The notes below the pieces were generated by a model. It was not told the origin of the DNA. It ran no database searches and saw only the letters and a list, made by a program, of their open reading frames with translations. Source: an uncultured Verrucomicrobiales bacterium (lineage in GTDB: Bacteria; Verrucomicrobiota; Verrucomicrobiia; Verrucomicrobiales; DEV007). From it: 51,095 bases of DNA. Positions 30,897 to 42,459 of the stretch are shown here, one piece after another; positions within the stretch are counted from its first letter, which is position 1; the number at the start of each line of letters is the position of its first letter. Where the stretch lies: positions 1 to 51,095 of the forward strand of contig CALAIY010000021.1 in NCBI GenBank assembly GCA_937922595.1. The letters run 5' to 3'. The translations under genes were made by a program, and so were the position numbers.

Positions 30897-32117
30897 ATGA
30901 AGGAATCCCTCGAAGGTCTAGAGCAATTTGCCACTGAGGTGATCCTTGGGGAGCGTCGTGGCTTCCGTGCGACCGCCCTTCGCACGGGGCTTCATGGGTT
31001 GTCTTTCGTGGCGAGGGGGCTCATCAGGCTGCGCCTAAAACTTTACCGCGATCGTGTGAAGCATGATCACAATCTTGGGTGCCTTGTGATTTCGATTGGC
31101 AATCTCACGATGGGCGGCACGGGGAAAACGCCAGTGGTGGAGCTTTTTGCCCGTACGCTTGCGGAGCGGGGAAGGCGTGTCGTGGTTCTGAGTCGTGGCT
31201 ATAAGAGTAGTGGAGTTTCCGCGAAGCGGCCTGGGAAATTCGCCCGCTGGAAGCATCGGGTGGCGACCGGGCGTGAGATCGAGATGCCTCTTCCGCGGAT
31301 CGTTTCTGATGGCGACCGCGTGCTCCTTGGCTCTGAGGAAGCTGGTGATGAGCCTTTCATGCTCGCGCAAAACCTTTTAAAATCCAAGGTGCCCATTGTG
31401 GTGAATCGCGATCGAGTGGCAGGTGGTAGCTATGCGATTGATCACTTTGGGGCGGATACGCTGATTCTTGATGATGGTCTTCAGTATCTGCGCTTGAAGC
31501 GGCGTCTGGATATCGTCCTGGTCGATCGGCAGCAGCCTTGGGGGAATAATTACATTCTTCCTCGCGGTACGCTTCGCGAGCCACCGCGCAATCTCCGCCG
31601 TGCGAGCTATATCTTTCTCACTAAGTGTGTTCCTGGAGAGGATAATTCTGAATTCATTGAGCGTGAGATCCGTCCGTATAATCGTACGGCTGAAGTGATC
31701 GAATGCACTCACCGTCCGCTCTATCTTCGGAATGGAGTCACGGGAGAGAAAAAGCCTCTGCATTTTCTCCGGGATAAATATGTGGGAGCGCTGAGTGGTA
31801 TCGCGGTCCCTCAGAGCTTTGAGAATGGATTAGATCGACTTGGTGCGAAGATAGAACTCCGGAAGCGCTTTACGGATCACTACCGTTTCACGGATAAAGA
31901 AATTCGTGAATTCGTACAGCGCTGTATCAATCGTGACGTCCATGCAATCATTACTACGGAAAAGGATTGGGTGCGCTTCCCGGACGTCACTTATAGTGAG
32001 ATTCCCGTCTACTATCTGAGAATTCAGGTAGAGATTCTAAAGGGGCACGATGCTTGGGAAAACTGCGTCTCCCGAATTTGCGACCGCGGAGTGCGGGCTC
32101 CCGCATTAGCTTTGTGA
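30897..32117 (+). CDS. lpxK: Tetraacyldisaccharide 4'-kinase
   Basis: A 406-residue inner-membrane-associated kinase that adds the 4'-phosphate to lipid A precursor (Raetz pathway). The P-loop is SIGNLTMGGTGKTPVV with GGTGKT at 73-78; further motifs VVLSRGY, GDEPFMLAQ, DDGLQY and TEKDWVRF follow the family order. I chose the ATG at 30897, preceded by GGAG; the frame allows an earlier start at 30843. Slightly longer than E. coli LpxK (328 aa) because of an N-terminal extension and inserts. Its presence indicates a Gram-negative envelope with lipid A. Confidence 0.94.
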   Translation: MKESLEGLEQFATEVILGERRGFRATALRTGLHGLSFVARGLIRLRLKLYRDRVKHDHNLGCLVISIGNLTMGGTGKTPVVELFARTLAERGRRVVVLSRGYKSSGVSAKRPGKFARWKHRVATGREIEMPLPRIVSDGDRVLLGSEEAGDEPFMLAQNLLKSKVPIVVNRDRVAGGSYAIDHFGADTLILDDGLQYLRLKRRLDIVLVDRQQPWGNNYILPRGTLREPPRNLRRASYIFLTKCVPGEDNSEFIEREIRPYNRTAEVIECTHRPLYLRNGVTGEKKPLHFLRDKYVGALSGIAVPQSFENGLDRLGAKIELRKRFTDHYRFTDKEIREFVQRCINRDVHAIITTEKDWVRFPDVTYSEIPVYYLRIQVEILKGHDAWENCVSRICDRGVRAPALAL

Positions 32118-32150
32118 AAAATGAAAGATATTTAGTGGCGAAGTGGCACC

Positions 32151-32951
32151 TCAGCTATCTTCCTTGGCAAGGGTTAGCACAATTTTTTGGACGTCCATCA
32201 CTGCGACGCCTTCTCTACTAAGGGCTCGTACTTCTACTCGGTGGACGCCGGCTGTGGGAAAGGAGAGTTTTCCTAGTTCTAGTGATGCCCAATTTTGGAA
32301 GCCGCCGGTATCTTCTACGGTGAATGCTAGGCTTGTTCCGCGTGAGGATACGATGGCTTTGCTTCCTCCCTGGCCACGACCACAGCCTTGGTTGATGGTC
32401 ACGGTGTAATTTCCTGGGGTCTTTACTTCGAGGTCCCAGGTCGCAAAATCCTGGGTCTTCGTCCAGTAGCCGAGACAACGTTTTTGGGGCTCTCGCTCGA
32501 ATCGTAGGTGTGTCCCCCATACGGTAGAATCTTTTGCATCGAGGGTGATCGGTTTGTCGTTTACTTGCACGATTCGCCCGCCTTCGGGAGCGGGGCTGAG
32601 CATTACGCCTACGATATCATTCGCTGCTGGGCCGAATAGCTTGAGTGTATTCGTGCCCGTGACTAATCCGCGGCCGATGGGGTAAAATCCTGCGCTTCGT
32701 GGGGCGGGAGCGCCATCTGCTGCCATACCGTTCATCGAAAAGGTCACCGGGTTTGGATCGTTCCCTACGTAGACGCCACCGATTTTTACGCTCACATCAT
32801 ACATTCCTGGTCGTGGTGCATCGAAGGGGATCGTGACGGTGCGTCCCATTATTTTTGGGAGTGAGAGCGTGATGACGCCGAGTTGGTTTACCTGGGTTTG
32901 GGCGGAGGCGGAGGCCAGAGCGAGGGCGAAGAAGGAAAGGAGGAGTTTCAT
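32151..32951 (-). CDS. Secreted carbohydrate-binding-like protein (DUF5077-type)
   Basis: A 266-residue protein from the ATG at 32951 with signal peptide MKLLLSFFALALASASAQ. The mature part has two beta-sandwich-like halves: residues 25-115 (RTVTIPFDAPRPGMYDVSV) and the C-terminal half with WDLEVKTPGNYTVTINQGCG and VHRVEVRALSREG. The second half resembles the DUF5077/CBM-like modules often attached to sulfatases and glycoside hydrolases in this phylum. Here no catalytic domain is attached. Probably periplasmic or extracellular sugar binding; the ligand is unknown. The start overlaps the stop of a 30-codon frame by four bases. Confidence 0.7.
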   Translation of the reverse strand: MKLLLSFFALALASASAQTQVNQLGVITLSLPKIMGRTVTIPFDAPRPGMYDVSVKIGGVYVGNDPNPVTFSMNGMAADGAPAPRSAGFYPIGRGLVTGTNTLKLFGPAANDIVGVMLSPAPEGGRIVQVNDKPITLDAKDSTVWGTHLRFEREPQKRCLGYWTKTQDFATWDLEVKTPGNYTVTINQGCGRGQGGSKAIVSSRGTSLAFTVEDTGGFQNWASLELGKLSFPTAGVHRVEVRALSREGVAVMDVQKIVLTLAKEDS

Positions 32952-33040
32952 CGAGGTTTTGGTAGGGTGAGAAAACGAATGAGGGCGAAGACAAAGAGGC
33001 ACAGGCTAGCGGCCGATCCAGCCCAGCCCCAGAAGATCAT
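32948..33040 (-). CDS. Candidate 30-residue single-helix membrane peptide
   Basis: A short frame from ATG 33040 to TGA 32948 whose stop overlaps the next start in the ATGA pattern of coupled genes. The product MIFWGWAGSAASLCLFVFAL then IRFLTLPKPR is a single hydrophobic helix with a basic tail. No Shine-Dalgarno is evident, and short hydrophobic frames are easy to find by chance, so it may be only a leader peptide for the downstream gene or not a gene. The stretch from 33041 to 33282 holds no gene I can support. Confidence 0.35.
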   Translation of the reverse strand: MIFWGWAGSAASLCLFVFALIRFLTLPKPR

Positions 33041-33282
33041 AGCATCTTGAATTTTGGGCAAGCGTTCAATTGCGCTCCACGATGATGCTTGATGTGAAGG
33101 TAGCCTGTGGCTATGGAAAGCTCTTCTCTGAGTGTGCTACGATAGAGCGTTCTATTATGGACTTTGCCTCAGAGGCATCTGCACTTTCGATGTGGCCTGA
33201 GGGGTTTTTCTGCATGAATTCTTGTGCTGACGAAACGGATAATCGTTGTTTTAGCAAATGAGGTTATGATGTAGTCTCTCCT

Positions 33283-34701
33283 ATGCGAGCAGCTGCCTTG
33301 ATCTCCCTAGCCAGTGTGTGTTACGGCACGCTATCTCATGCACAACTTTTTGATGGTCTTCCTGAGCCATATTTTATCGAGGTGGCGGGTGGCTTCAGTA
33401 GACCGGTGGCACTGATCAATGCTGGGGAGGCTGGGATGCTTGTAGTGGAGCAGCGCGGGCGGATCGAGCGGATGGAGGACAAGGCTCTTATCATTGATCT
33501 CAGTACGAAAGTCTCGCAGGGCGGAAACGAACGTGGGCTCCTCGGGATGGCGGTGCCTCCAAGCTTTGGTGCACCGGGGAAACGCCATTTCTATGTGAAT
33601 TACACTCGAGCAAGTGATGGTGATACGGTGGTCTCACGGTTTCTCTTGGAGGAGGGGAGTTTTCAGGGGGATTTAGCGAGTGAGGAGATTTTGCTCACGA
33701 TTGACCAGCCGTTTTCCAATCACAATGCGGGCGATATGCATTTCGGTCCCGATGGATTTCTTTATATCGCTACCGGTGATGGTGGTGCGTCTAATGATCC
33801 GGGCGAAGAGGCGCAAGATTTAGGTGTCTTGCTAGGAAAAATGCTCCGCATTGATGTGGAGGGGGGTAATTCTGCGAATGGCTATGCTATTCCTGGAGAT
33901 AATCCTTTCGCGGGTAGTATTGCTGGCCGTGATGAGATCTGGGCGTATGGGCTACGGAATCCTTGGCGCTTTTCCTTTGATCGTGATACGGGGGATCTTT
34001 GGATCGCAGATGTGGGACAAAACCGCTGGGAGGAGGTGGATTACCTCCCTGCTGGAACGGGCGCGGGCTCGAATTTCGGGTGGGATTATTTCGAGGCGAA
34101 TTTCCGCAATACGCAGGCAAACGACGGGGATCTAATTCCTGCACCTGCTTATGCCGAGACGGTGGCACCGGTCTTTCAATACGATCATAGCGCTGCTGGT
34201 GGTTTTTCGATTACGGGCGGGGTTGTCTATCGTGGGCAGACCTTTCCGCGGATGCAGGGACGGTATTTCGTGACGGATTACTCAAGTGGCAATTTTTGGG
34301 CCGTGTCTCCGGATGGGTCAGGTGGCTTTCGATCAGATTCTCTCCCGAAAACCCCTTCGGGGATTTCGGCGTTTGGAGAGGACTCAGCGGGTGAGGTCTA
34401 TCTCGTGGATCTTGGAGGGCAGATTTTGCGTCTCGAAGATACGATCGATCAGGGGCATCTCACTATTTCTTCAGAAGGGCCAGATGAAAATGGAATGGTG
34501 ATCGTCACCTGGGGCGTGGAGGAGGGGGCGACGTATCAATTAGCCCAGTCGAATTCACTTGATAGCTGGATTGCTATCGGAGATCCGATGATTGCTACGC
34601 GTGGTGACGCGCGCAGTATTTCTGTAGAAGTGGATACTTCAGGGGTGCCGGGTGGTCGGATGTTTTTCCGAGCCGAGCGTCTTGAAGATGTGGTAAACTA
34701 G
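33283..34701 (+). CDS. PQQ-type soluble aldose sugar dehydrogenase, secreted
   Basis: A 472-residue exported protein of the glucose/sorbosone dehydrogenase family. The signal peptide ends near HAQL. The beta-propeller carries the family's marker motifs: GFSRPVAL, NERGLLGMA, HNAGDMHFGPDGFLYIATGDG, GLRNPWRFSFD, and IADVGQNRWEEV, and further on ITGGVVYRG. These residues bind PQQ and calcium in related enzymes. After the propeller (to about 385) a short C-terminal domain (residues 385-472) is added, ending in DVVN. It should oxidise aldose sugars or sugar alcohols, passing electrons to a quinone or cytochrome. The stop shares the CTAG with the convergent lysA stop. Confidence 0.9.
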   Translation: MRAAALISLASVCYGTLSHAQLFDGLPEPYFIEVAGGFSRPVALINAGEAGMLVVEQRGRIERMEDKALIIDLSTKVSQGGNERGLLGMAVPPSFGAPGKRHFYVNYTRASDGDTVVSRFLLEEGSFQGDLASEEILLTIDQPFSNHNAGDMHFGPDGFLYIATGDGGASNDPGEEAQDLGVLLGKMLRIDVEGGNSANGYAIPGDNPFAGSIAGRDEIWAYGLRNPWRFSFDRDTGDLWIADVGQNRWEEVDYLPAGTGAGSNFGWDYFEANFRNTQANDGDLIPAPAYAETVAPVFQYDHSAAGGFSITGGVVYRGQTFPRMQGRYFVTDYSSGNFWAVSPDGSGGFRSDSLPKTPSGISAFGEDSAGEVYLVDLGGQILRLEDTIDQGHLTISSEGPDENGMVIVTWGVEEGATYQLAQSNSLDSWIAIGDPMIATRGDARSISVEVDTSGVPGGRMFFRAERLEDVVN

Positions 34702-36002
34702 ATTTCCAGCTTTAAAATATCTTCTACTGTTTCACGCCGGGTGATCTGGGTGATTGTGCCGTCGCTTTCGCGCCAGAGCTGGGGGGCACGACCGATTGAA
34801 TTGTAATTGCTGGCCATGGCGTAGCCGTAGGCCCCGCCGTCGTGGAATACCATGAGATCACCGGTGGCAGGGGAGGGGAGTTCGCGGGGCTGGAGCATTT
34901 CGGAATCGTCGCGGGTGAAGACGTCGCCGCTTTCGCAGAGGGGGCCGGCGACGACGGTGGGGACGTGATCTCTGTCTTGGGCTCCTGGGATCGTAATGCG
35001 ATGAAAGGCTCCGTACATTGCGGGGCGGACGAGGTCGACAAAGCCGGCATCGACCATGGTGAAATTCACGCCGGGGCCTTTTTCATTGGTCTCGGTGGCT
35101 TTCACATCGGTGACACGCGCGACGAGGGCTGCGGCTGGGGCGACGTAGAAACGGCCCGGCTCGATCTCGAGCCGGAGTTCGCGCCCGGTGGCGGCGCTGA
35201 GCTGTTTTTGAGCGCCAGCGAAGAGATCACGGAGGCGTTCAAGGGGGATCTCGGAGTCGGGATTTTTGTAGTCGTGCGGGATGCCGCCGCCGAGTGATAC
35301 GCCTTCGAGGTCTTTAAAGGTGGGTGCGATTGTGGCGAATTCATCGGCGAGGCGAGAGAGGTTCGCGTGAAGCTCATCGAATTGTGGGCCGCTGCCGATA
35401 TGGGCATGGAGCATGGTGACCCGCATTCCGGCCGCCTCTGCTGCTTCGCGCACCGCTTGCGCTTCGGAAATCCACACGCCGTGCTTCGAACTCGGGCCGC
35501 CCGTATCGCACTCATTGACGTGCCCATGACCGAACCCAGGGTTTACGCGCAGCGAAACTGCTCCGGTATATCCGGCCGCTTTGAGTTGGGCGATCATTCC
35601 TGGCGAGCCGACGTTTGGAAGCACGCCTTCCTTCAGCACTACCTTCAGCGCATCGTCCCGGAAGACGTCTGCTGTGAAGCAGATCTCGGGAGGTTCCTGC
35701 CCACCTGGGTAGCCCGCGTGCTTGGCGCGCAGCACTTCATTTCCCGAGACAGAATCGATCCATACGCCTGCTTTACGCATTTCCTGGAGAACCTTCGTGG
35801 TGGGCGAAGCCTTCATGGCAAATCGCGCCTGCACGCCCGGAGAGTCCGTCGTCGAGACTACGGCATCGATGCGTGAGCGAAGCACATCAGCATCCCAGAT
35901 CCAAAATGGCGTGCCATATTCGGCAGCGAGGCGTTCGAGGAGTTCGGGATCAGCGGCGGGAGTGTGGGCAGGCGTTTTCACAGGCCGCCATTCATGCCTC
36001 AT
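34698..36002 (-). CDS. lysA: Diaminopimelate decarboxylase
   Basis: A 434-residue PLP enzyme of the alanine-racemase fold (type III decarboxylase) that makes lysine from meso-diaminopimelate. PLP-binding Lys64 is in RFAMKAS; HAHIGSG, SLGGGIPH and EIEPGRFYVA are the phosphate and cofactor motifs; GPLCESGDVFTRD near residue 365 holds the active-site cysteine of the other subunit. YGYAMASNYNS follows. The call is LysA rather than arginine or ornithine decarboxylase because of this set; some CANSDC enzymes share it. Start at 36002 (MRHEWRPV). Convergent with the sugar dehydrogenase, sharing a CTAG that provides both stop codons. Confidence 0.88.
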   Translation of the reverse strand: MRHEWRPVKTPAHTPAADPELLERLAAEYGTPFWIWDADVLRSRIDAVVSTTDSPGVQARFAMKASPTTKVLQEMRKAGVWIDSVSGNEVLRAKHAGYPGGQEPPEICFTADVFRDDALKVVLKEGVLPNVGSPGMIAQLKAAGYTGAVSLRVNPGFGHGHVNECDTGGPSSKHGVWISEAQAVREAAEAAGMRVTMLHAHIGSGPQFDELHANLSRLADEFATIAPTFKDLEGVSLGGGIPHDYKNPDSEIPLERLRDLFAGAQKQLSAATGRELRLEIEPGRFYVAPAAALVARVTDVKATETNEKGPGVNFTMVDAGFVDLVRPAMYGAFHRITIPGAQDRDHVPTVVAGPLCESGDVFTRDDSEMLQPRELPSPATGDLMVFHDGGAYGYAMASNYNSIGRAPQLWRESDGTITQITRRETVEDILKLEI

Positions 36003-36023
36003 TCCGGCAAAAAGCTCAAGAGG

Positions 36024-36407
36024 CTACTGCCGCTTCGTTACCATCTGTCTCAGTAGACGCTCGCCGCCCGTCCGAGTGTCTCGGAAGACTAGCCATGGCG
36101 GGATTGATCCACGTGGGGGCACCACTTGCTCTAGACGGAGCCCCACAAATTCCTGCCCTATCGTCAGCCGCTGCGTCTTCGGGCGTGGGTTCCCTGGAGG
36201 GCTGAAATAATACACCGTCACCACATTCGGGCTCGCCACCTGCTGCCCGGTAAGCCGATCCGGCACCATCTCTGAGCGCCAATCAAACATCCGCACCTGC
36301 GAACGATCAAGCTGCTGGGGCGGTGGACGCCGCCCTCCCTGTTGCTGGTATGTTTGGCAGCCAGCAAGGAGTGCTATTGCAGCACCGAGGACAAAAAATC
36401 GCTTCAT
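36024..36407 (-). CDS. Lipoprotein of unknown function
   Basis: A 127-residue protein from the ATG at 36407: MKRFFVLGAAIALLAGCQTY, a lipoprotein signal with lipobox LAGC. The mature part has a Pro/Gln/Gly-rich linker (QQQGGRRPPPQQ) and then a small beta-type domain (NVVTVYYFSPPG, FVGLRLEQVVPP, RDTRTGGERLLRQM). I do not recognise it. It is 50 bp downstream of dtd on the same strand and 21 bp upstream of lysA, so all three may be one operon. Confidence 0.65.
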   Translation of the reverse strand: MKRFFVLGAAIALLAGCQTYQQQGGRRPPPQQLDRSQVRMFDWRSEMVPDRLTGQQVASPNVVTVYYFSPPGNPRPKTQRLTIGQEFVGLRLEQVVPPRGSIPPWLVFRDTRTGGERLLRQMVTKRQ

Positions 36408-36457
36408 GCTAAGATCCTTCCACCCCTCCGGGGAAACCGCAAGACCCACCCGGCACA

Positions 36458-36910
36458 TCACTCCCGACGCTTCGAATCATAAATCAGCGTCACCGGGCCA
36501 TCGTTTACCAGCGCCACCTGCATATCTGCACCAAAGCGCCCCGTCTCCACCGCCGTCCCCGTTTCCCGCTCCAGAGCCGCCACGAATCCCTCATATAGAG
36601 GCACCGCTACCTCCGGCCTTGCTGCCCCCGTATATCCCGGCCGGTTTCCCTTCTTCAGGCTCGCATGCAGCGTAAATTGCGACACCACCAGCACCCGCCC
36701 GCCTACATCAGCCAGCCCCAGATTCATCTTCCCCACCTCATCCGTAAAGACTCTCACCCGAGCAATTTTTCCTGCCAGCCAATCGATATCCTCCTGCGAA
36801 TCCGCCGCTTCCACTCCGAGCAAAAGCAAAAACCCCCGCTCGATTTCTCCCAGCACTTCACCCTTCATCGTCACCGAAGCTTCGCTCACTCGCTGTAAAA
36901 CTGCACGCAT
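36458..36910 (-). CDS. dtd: D-aminoacyl-tRNA deacylase
   Basis: A 150-residue enzyme that removes D-amino acids wrongly attached to tRNA. The standard N-terminus [13 protein letters not shown] begins at 36910; three codons earlier there is another ATG. Markers: [10 protein letters not shown] (the SQFTL motif) and VNDGPVTLI, the cross-subunit Gly-Pro motif (NxGPxT). Length and order are typical. It is transcribed divergently from alaS, whose start is 94 bp away, a sensible pairing because both guard tRNA charging. Confidence 0.96.
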   Translation of the reverse strand: MRAVLQRVSEASVTMKGEVLGEIERGFLLLLGVEAADSQEDIDWLAGKIARVRVFTDEVGKMNLGLADVGGRVLVVSQFTLHASLKKGNRPGYTGAARPEVAVPLYEGFVAALERETGTAVETGRFGADMQVALVNDGPVTLIYDSKRRE

Positions 36911-37004
36911 CCTCCCCATCTACCACGCCCTCCCCATTGACGAAACCTCGCTCTCTCTTACCATCTCGCAGTCTTAAATCTTTTACCTTAAATCTCCCTA
37001 CTCC

Positions 37005-39779
<2,775 letters not shown>

Positions 39780-39805
39780 CAGGTTGCGCTATCTGCCATT
39801 TACCA

Positions 39806-39958
39806 ATGGAAACCGAACCGCCCATACTGGAAGTATTTGACTCGTTCGAAGAAGCCGAGGAGCGCCAGCGCTATGAAGATTCCGATAATTCCTCGCGACT
39901 TCAAAGCCTTTCAGCAAGTAGCCTTATTGTGAAAATAAAAAGTATTCCGTGTATATGA
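39806..39958 (+). pseudogene. Short fragment of a nucleotidyltransferase-associated protein
   Basis: A 50-codon frame reading METEPPILEVFDSFEEAEER and then QRYEDSDNSS. The phrase VFDSFEEAEERQRY resembles the start of a small family (SFEEADRADxEYY...) often beside a nucleotidyltransferase or defence-type gene; the rest of that family, expected to follow with the phrase xEERL, has been replaced by unrelated sequence ending at TGA 39958. It may be a degraded toxin-antitoxin-like gene. The remaining intergenic stretch to 40087 is AT-rich with no gene. Low confidence. Confidence 0.3.
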
Positions 39959-40087
39959 TAAAGGTGGTATTGTTTCTGCTCAACCCCACGTAGGACTCTT
40001 GCGCTTTTGGCGTACCAATAATTTTTCAATACGATGAAATTCAGGTAAGCTAAAAGTAGAGTTTATCAATATTTACAAGAATTTCTC

Positions 40088-40705
40088 ATGAAGATTAAGC
40101 TACTGTCGTTCTTAGCATTTACTGCGGCCACTACACCAGGCGTGGCAGCGCTGATTATTACCGAATTTATGGCGAACCCTTCTGCGCTATTGGATAACGT
40201 GGGTGAGTATTTTGAAGTCTATAATTCCGGTCCGGCTTCAATTAACGTGGGAGACCTCACGATTGCGGATGATGGGTCAAATTCTATCGACCTCATGATG
40301 GTGACGGCAATTATACCGCCCGGCGAGTTCTTCGTGTTTGGTAATAGCGCTCAGTCCTATGTTGATTATGATTTCAGCGGAGATGGAACTTTCGTCCTTG
40401 CGAACACTGCGGACGAAATCGTCATTACTAATACATCAACAATGGCCGAAATTTCACGGCTCAATTACACCGATGGAGATCCATTTGGTGCGGGTATTTC
40501 AGTTTCGCTGAATGACATTTCGAATGCGGTAGGCGGTGTTACCCAAATTTCGGATTATATCAGCTCAGATCCGGGCGTTTCCTATTCAACAGGTGATGCT
40601 GGTACGCCTGGAGCGGCAGGTGTGACGGTAGTGCCAGAGCCAGGCTCGACCCTCCTTATCAGCCTTGCCGGTCTCGGGCTTATTTTCCGCCGCCGCCGAG
40701 GGTAG
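40088..40705 (+). CDS. PEP-CTERM protein with lamin-tail domain
   Basis: A 205-residue exported protein with signal peptide MKIKLLSFLAFTAATTPGVA and a lamin-tail (LTD) domain right after it: IITEFMANPSALLDNVGEYF, VYNSGPASINVGDLTIADDG and PPGEFFVFGNSAQ are the usual strands. The C-terminus is a PEP-CTERM signal, VPEPGSTLLISLAGLGLIF plus RRRRG. LTD domains are found in many secreted bacterial proteins and may mediate attachment in the matrix. The gene stands alone between alaS and an outer-membrane gene. Confidence 0.88.
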   Translation: MKIKLLSFLAFTAATTPGVAALIITEFMANPSALLDNVGEYFEVYNSGPASINVGDLTIADDGSNSIDLMMVTAIIPPGEFFVFGNSAQSYVDYDFSGDGTFVLANTADEIVITNTSTMAEISRLNYTDGDPFGAGISVSLNDISNAVGGVTQISDYISSDPGVSYSTGDAGTPGAAGVTVVPEPGSTLLISLAGLGLIFRRRRG

Positions 40706-40784
40706 GTTCTGCCGGTGCGGTGGTTAGAAAATAGGCTTATTTACTTTCCGAAGAGACGCTAGAGGCACGACTTCTACCTTTATT

Positions 40785-41699
40785 TTAGAAGCGGAGCTTT
40801 ACGCCTACCGCTCCGAAGAAGGCGTTCTCGATTTCTTCGTCGTAGAGGACGATCTCATCATTGTCCTGGACTTGGAGGGATTGGGCGACGTGGAGGCCGC
40901 CTTCGGCAAACGCCCAGATCTTCGATTCGGGGCCACCGAGTTTTCGTTCGATTGCGGCGCTGAGGCGGATGGCAGAGTAATTGAGAGTGAGATCGTCCTC
41001 GCCTTCGATGGGGTTTTCTACGTTCCATCCACCGCCACCGGGGGAGGCATTGAGAGTGAGGAGCCAGTCGCGATTCGGAGCGTAGGCGATCTGGACGCGG
41101 GGGATGGTGAGGCTGAGTGACCATTGCTGGCTTGGAGTCCAGATGATACCGAGAGCGGGGAGGATGCTGGCTTCGCCGAGGTCGCTGGTGAAGAAGCCGC
41201 CAATGGCTCCGCGCCATTGATCGTTGAATTTATAGAGGCCGAGGGCAAGGGCGTTTACCCCGAAATCATCGCCGGAAATGTCTGAGAAATCAGAGAGGAC
41301 GCCTGGAGCGACACGTCCCCAGAATTTCCAGCGATCTGAGGCGTCGTACCACAGGTTGGTAGAAAGCTGAATGCGGTGGAGATCAAGATCGGAGCCGATG
41401 AGATCGCCCGCTTCGCCTCCGGCGTCGAGACCATTGTAGCGGTAGCGGACTCCGAGAGTCCACTTGAGTTTATCTCCGAGGTAAAGTGGAGCATCTGCCC
41501 AGATGGAAGCTTCCGAGAAAGAAAAATCGCCAGCCTCGGGTGTATCGAAATCACTATCGCCGAGATGGAATCCGTAAGCGCCCGCGAAGCTGTAGGTCGG
41601 GATGAAGGATTCCTCGGTCTCTGCAGGGACGAGCGCTGTGTCGTCCGCAGTGGCGGCGAAGGCCGGAAGGAGGGCTAGAATGGAGAGGAAGCGTTTCAT
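40785..41699 (-). CDS. Outer-membrane beta-barrel protein (DUF6268-like)
   Basis: A 304-residue protein from the ATG at 41699 (an ATG at 41708 is also possible) with signal peptide MKRFLSILALLPAFAATADD. The mature part has alternating strands typical of an outer-membrane barrel: YSFAGAYGFHLGDSDF, LKWTLGVRYRYNG, LQLSTNLWYDAS-like HRIQLSTNLWYD, WSLSLTIPRVQIAYAP and others, ending in GVKLRF with a C-terminal Phe, the usual export signal for barrels. It resembles DUF6268 proteins of this phylum; the function is unknown. The gene is single. Confidence 0.8.
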   Translation of the reverse strand: MKRFLSILALLPAFAATADDTALVPAETEESFIPTYSFAGAYGFHLGDSDFDTPEAGDFSFSEASIWADAPLYLGDKLKWTLGVRYRYNGLDAGGEAGDLIGSDLDLHRIQLSTNLWYDASDRWKFWGRVAPGVLSDFSDISGDDFGVNALALGLYKFNDQWRGAIGGFFTSDLGEASILPALGIIWTPSQQWSLSLTIPRVQIAYAPNRDWLLTLNASPGGGGWNVENPIEGEDDLTLNYSAIRLSAAIERKLGGPESKIWAFAEGGLHVAQSLQVQDNDEIVLYDEEIENAFFGAVGVKLRF

Positions 41700-41750
41700 T
41701 AAGGGCATTATACGTCGGAGTTTTGTCTGCCGTGCAAAATATTGCGAGGG

Positions 41751-41776
41751 TTGACAGTTGATAGCAATGATAGCAT
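41751..41776 (+). promoter_or_regulatory. Promoter and operator candidate of the FitAB-type pair
   Basis: A perfect TTGACA (41751-41756) is followed by two direct repeats TGATAGCA (41759-41766 and 41768-41775) immediately before the antitoxin ATG at 41785. The -10 box is not clear; if it overlaps the second repeat the mRNA would be almost leaderless. Repeats at this place fit an operator for the antitoxin, as known for FitA-like ribbon-helix-helix proteins. Confidence 0.5.
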
Positions 41777-41784
41777 TCTGGAAA

Positions 41785-42039
41785 ATGGCTCAGCTTATTG
41801 TCAGACAGCTGGATGAATCAGTCGTCCAAAATCTTAAAGAGCGTGCGGCGAGAAATGGACACTCCACTGAAGAGGAGCATCGTCAGATTTTGTGCCAAGC
41901 TTTGGATTCACGTATTTCAGTCGAGCGCCGTGGGATGGGACTGAAGGAGGTTCTTGCGAGTGCTCCTGAGGGCTTTTCCGATCTTGATTTTGGCGAGCGA
42001 AACCGATCAGACGAACGTCCGGATCCATTTGCTCCATGA
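41785..42039 (+). CDS. FitA-type ribbon-helix-helix antitoxin
   Basis: An 84-residue protein beginning MAQLIVRQLDESVVQNLKER then AARNGHSTEEEHRQIL, a ribbon-helix-helix DNA-binding fold of the FitA type. The C-terminal part is flexible, with acidic and Asp/Arg-rich sequence ending in DPFAP, which should bind the toxin. I chose the ATG at 41785; the frame also has an ATG at 41758, which would extend it through the candidate promoter. It overlaps the toxin start by four bases (ATGA). Confidence 0.88.
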   Translation: MAQLIVRQLDESVVQNLKERAARNGHSTEEEHRQILCQALDSRISVERRGMGLKEVLASAPEGFSDLDFGERNRSDERPDPFAP

Positions 42040-42449
42040 GCTACCTCCTCGATACAAATATCGTCTCGGAGATCAATAAAAATGCTCGATGCCATCCTTC
42101 AGTCCAGCGCTGGTATTCTGCGACTGACGAGAAATTACTCTGGCTCAGCGTTGTTGTCATTGCGGAGATCCGAAAAGGCATCGAACGAGTGCGGCCTCAC
42201 GATCCTTCCCAGGCAGAGGCTCTCGAAAAATGGCTCGGTGACACTGAAATAAGTTTCTTTGGGAAGATCCTTCCGGTAGACGAAGGAATCGCTCATCGGT
42301 GGGGATTTTTGAATGCCAGGAATACGCTGCCCTATCACGATAGTTTTCTTGCCGCTACGGCCATCGAACACCGGCTAACTTTGGTAACAAAAAATACCGA
42401 AGACATCAAAAATACCGGAGTCAGTTACCTTAATCCATTCGAGCTCTAG
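42036..42449 (+). CDS. FitB-type PIN-domain toxin
   Basis: A 137-residue PIN-domain ribonuclease. Active-site residues: Asp6 in YLLDTNIVSE, Glu44 in VVIAEIRKG, Asp102 in YHDSFLAATA, and a fourth acidic region near Asn120/Asp123 in VTKNTEDI. The order and spacing match VapC/FitB toxins. The start overlaps the antitoxin stop (ATGA). The pair appears intact. Like VapC, it should cleave RNA when not neutralised. Confidence 0.92.
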   Translation: MSYLLDTNIVSEINKNARCHPSVQRWYSATDEKLLWLSVVVIAEIRKGIERVRPHDPSQAEALEKWLGDTEISFFGKILPVDEGIAHRWGFLNARNTLPYHDSFLAATAIEHRLTLVTKNTEDIKNTGVSYLNPFEL

Positions 42450-42459
42450 TCTCACGCAC

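Noticed and set aside
33070-33261. Plus-strand frame of 63 codons in the gap before the sugar dehydrogenase
   Set aside because: No start signal, odd composition and no recognisable feature; treated as chance.
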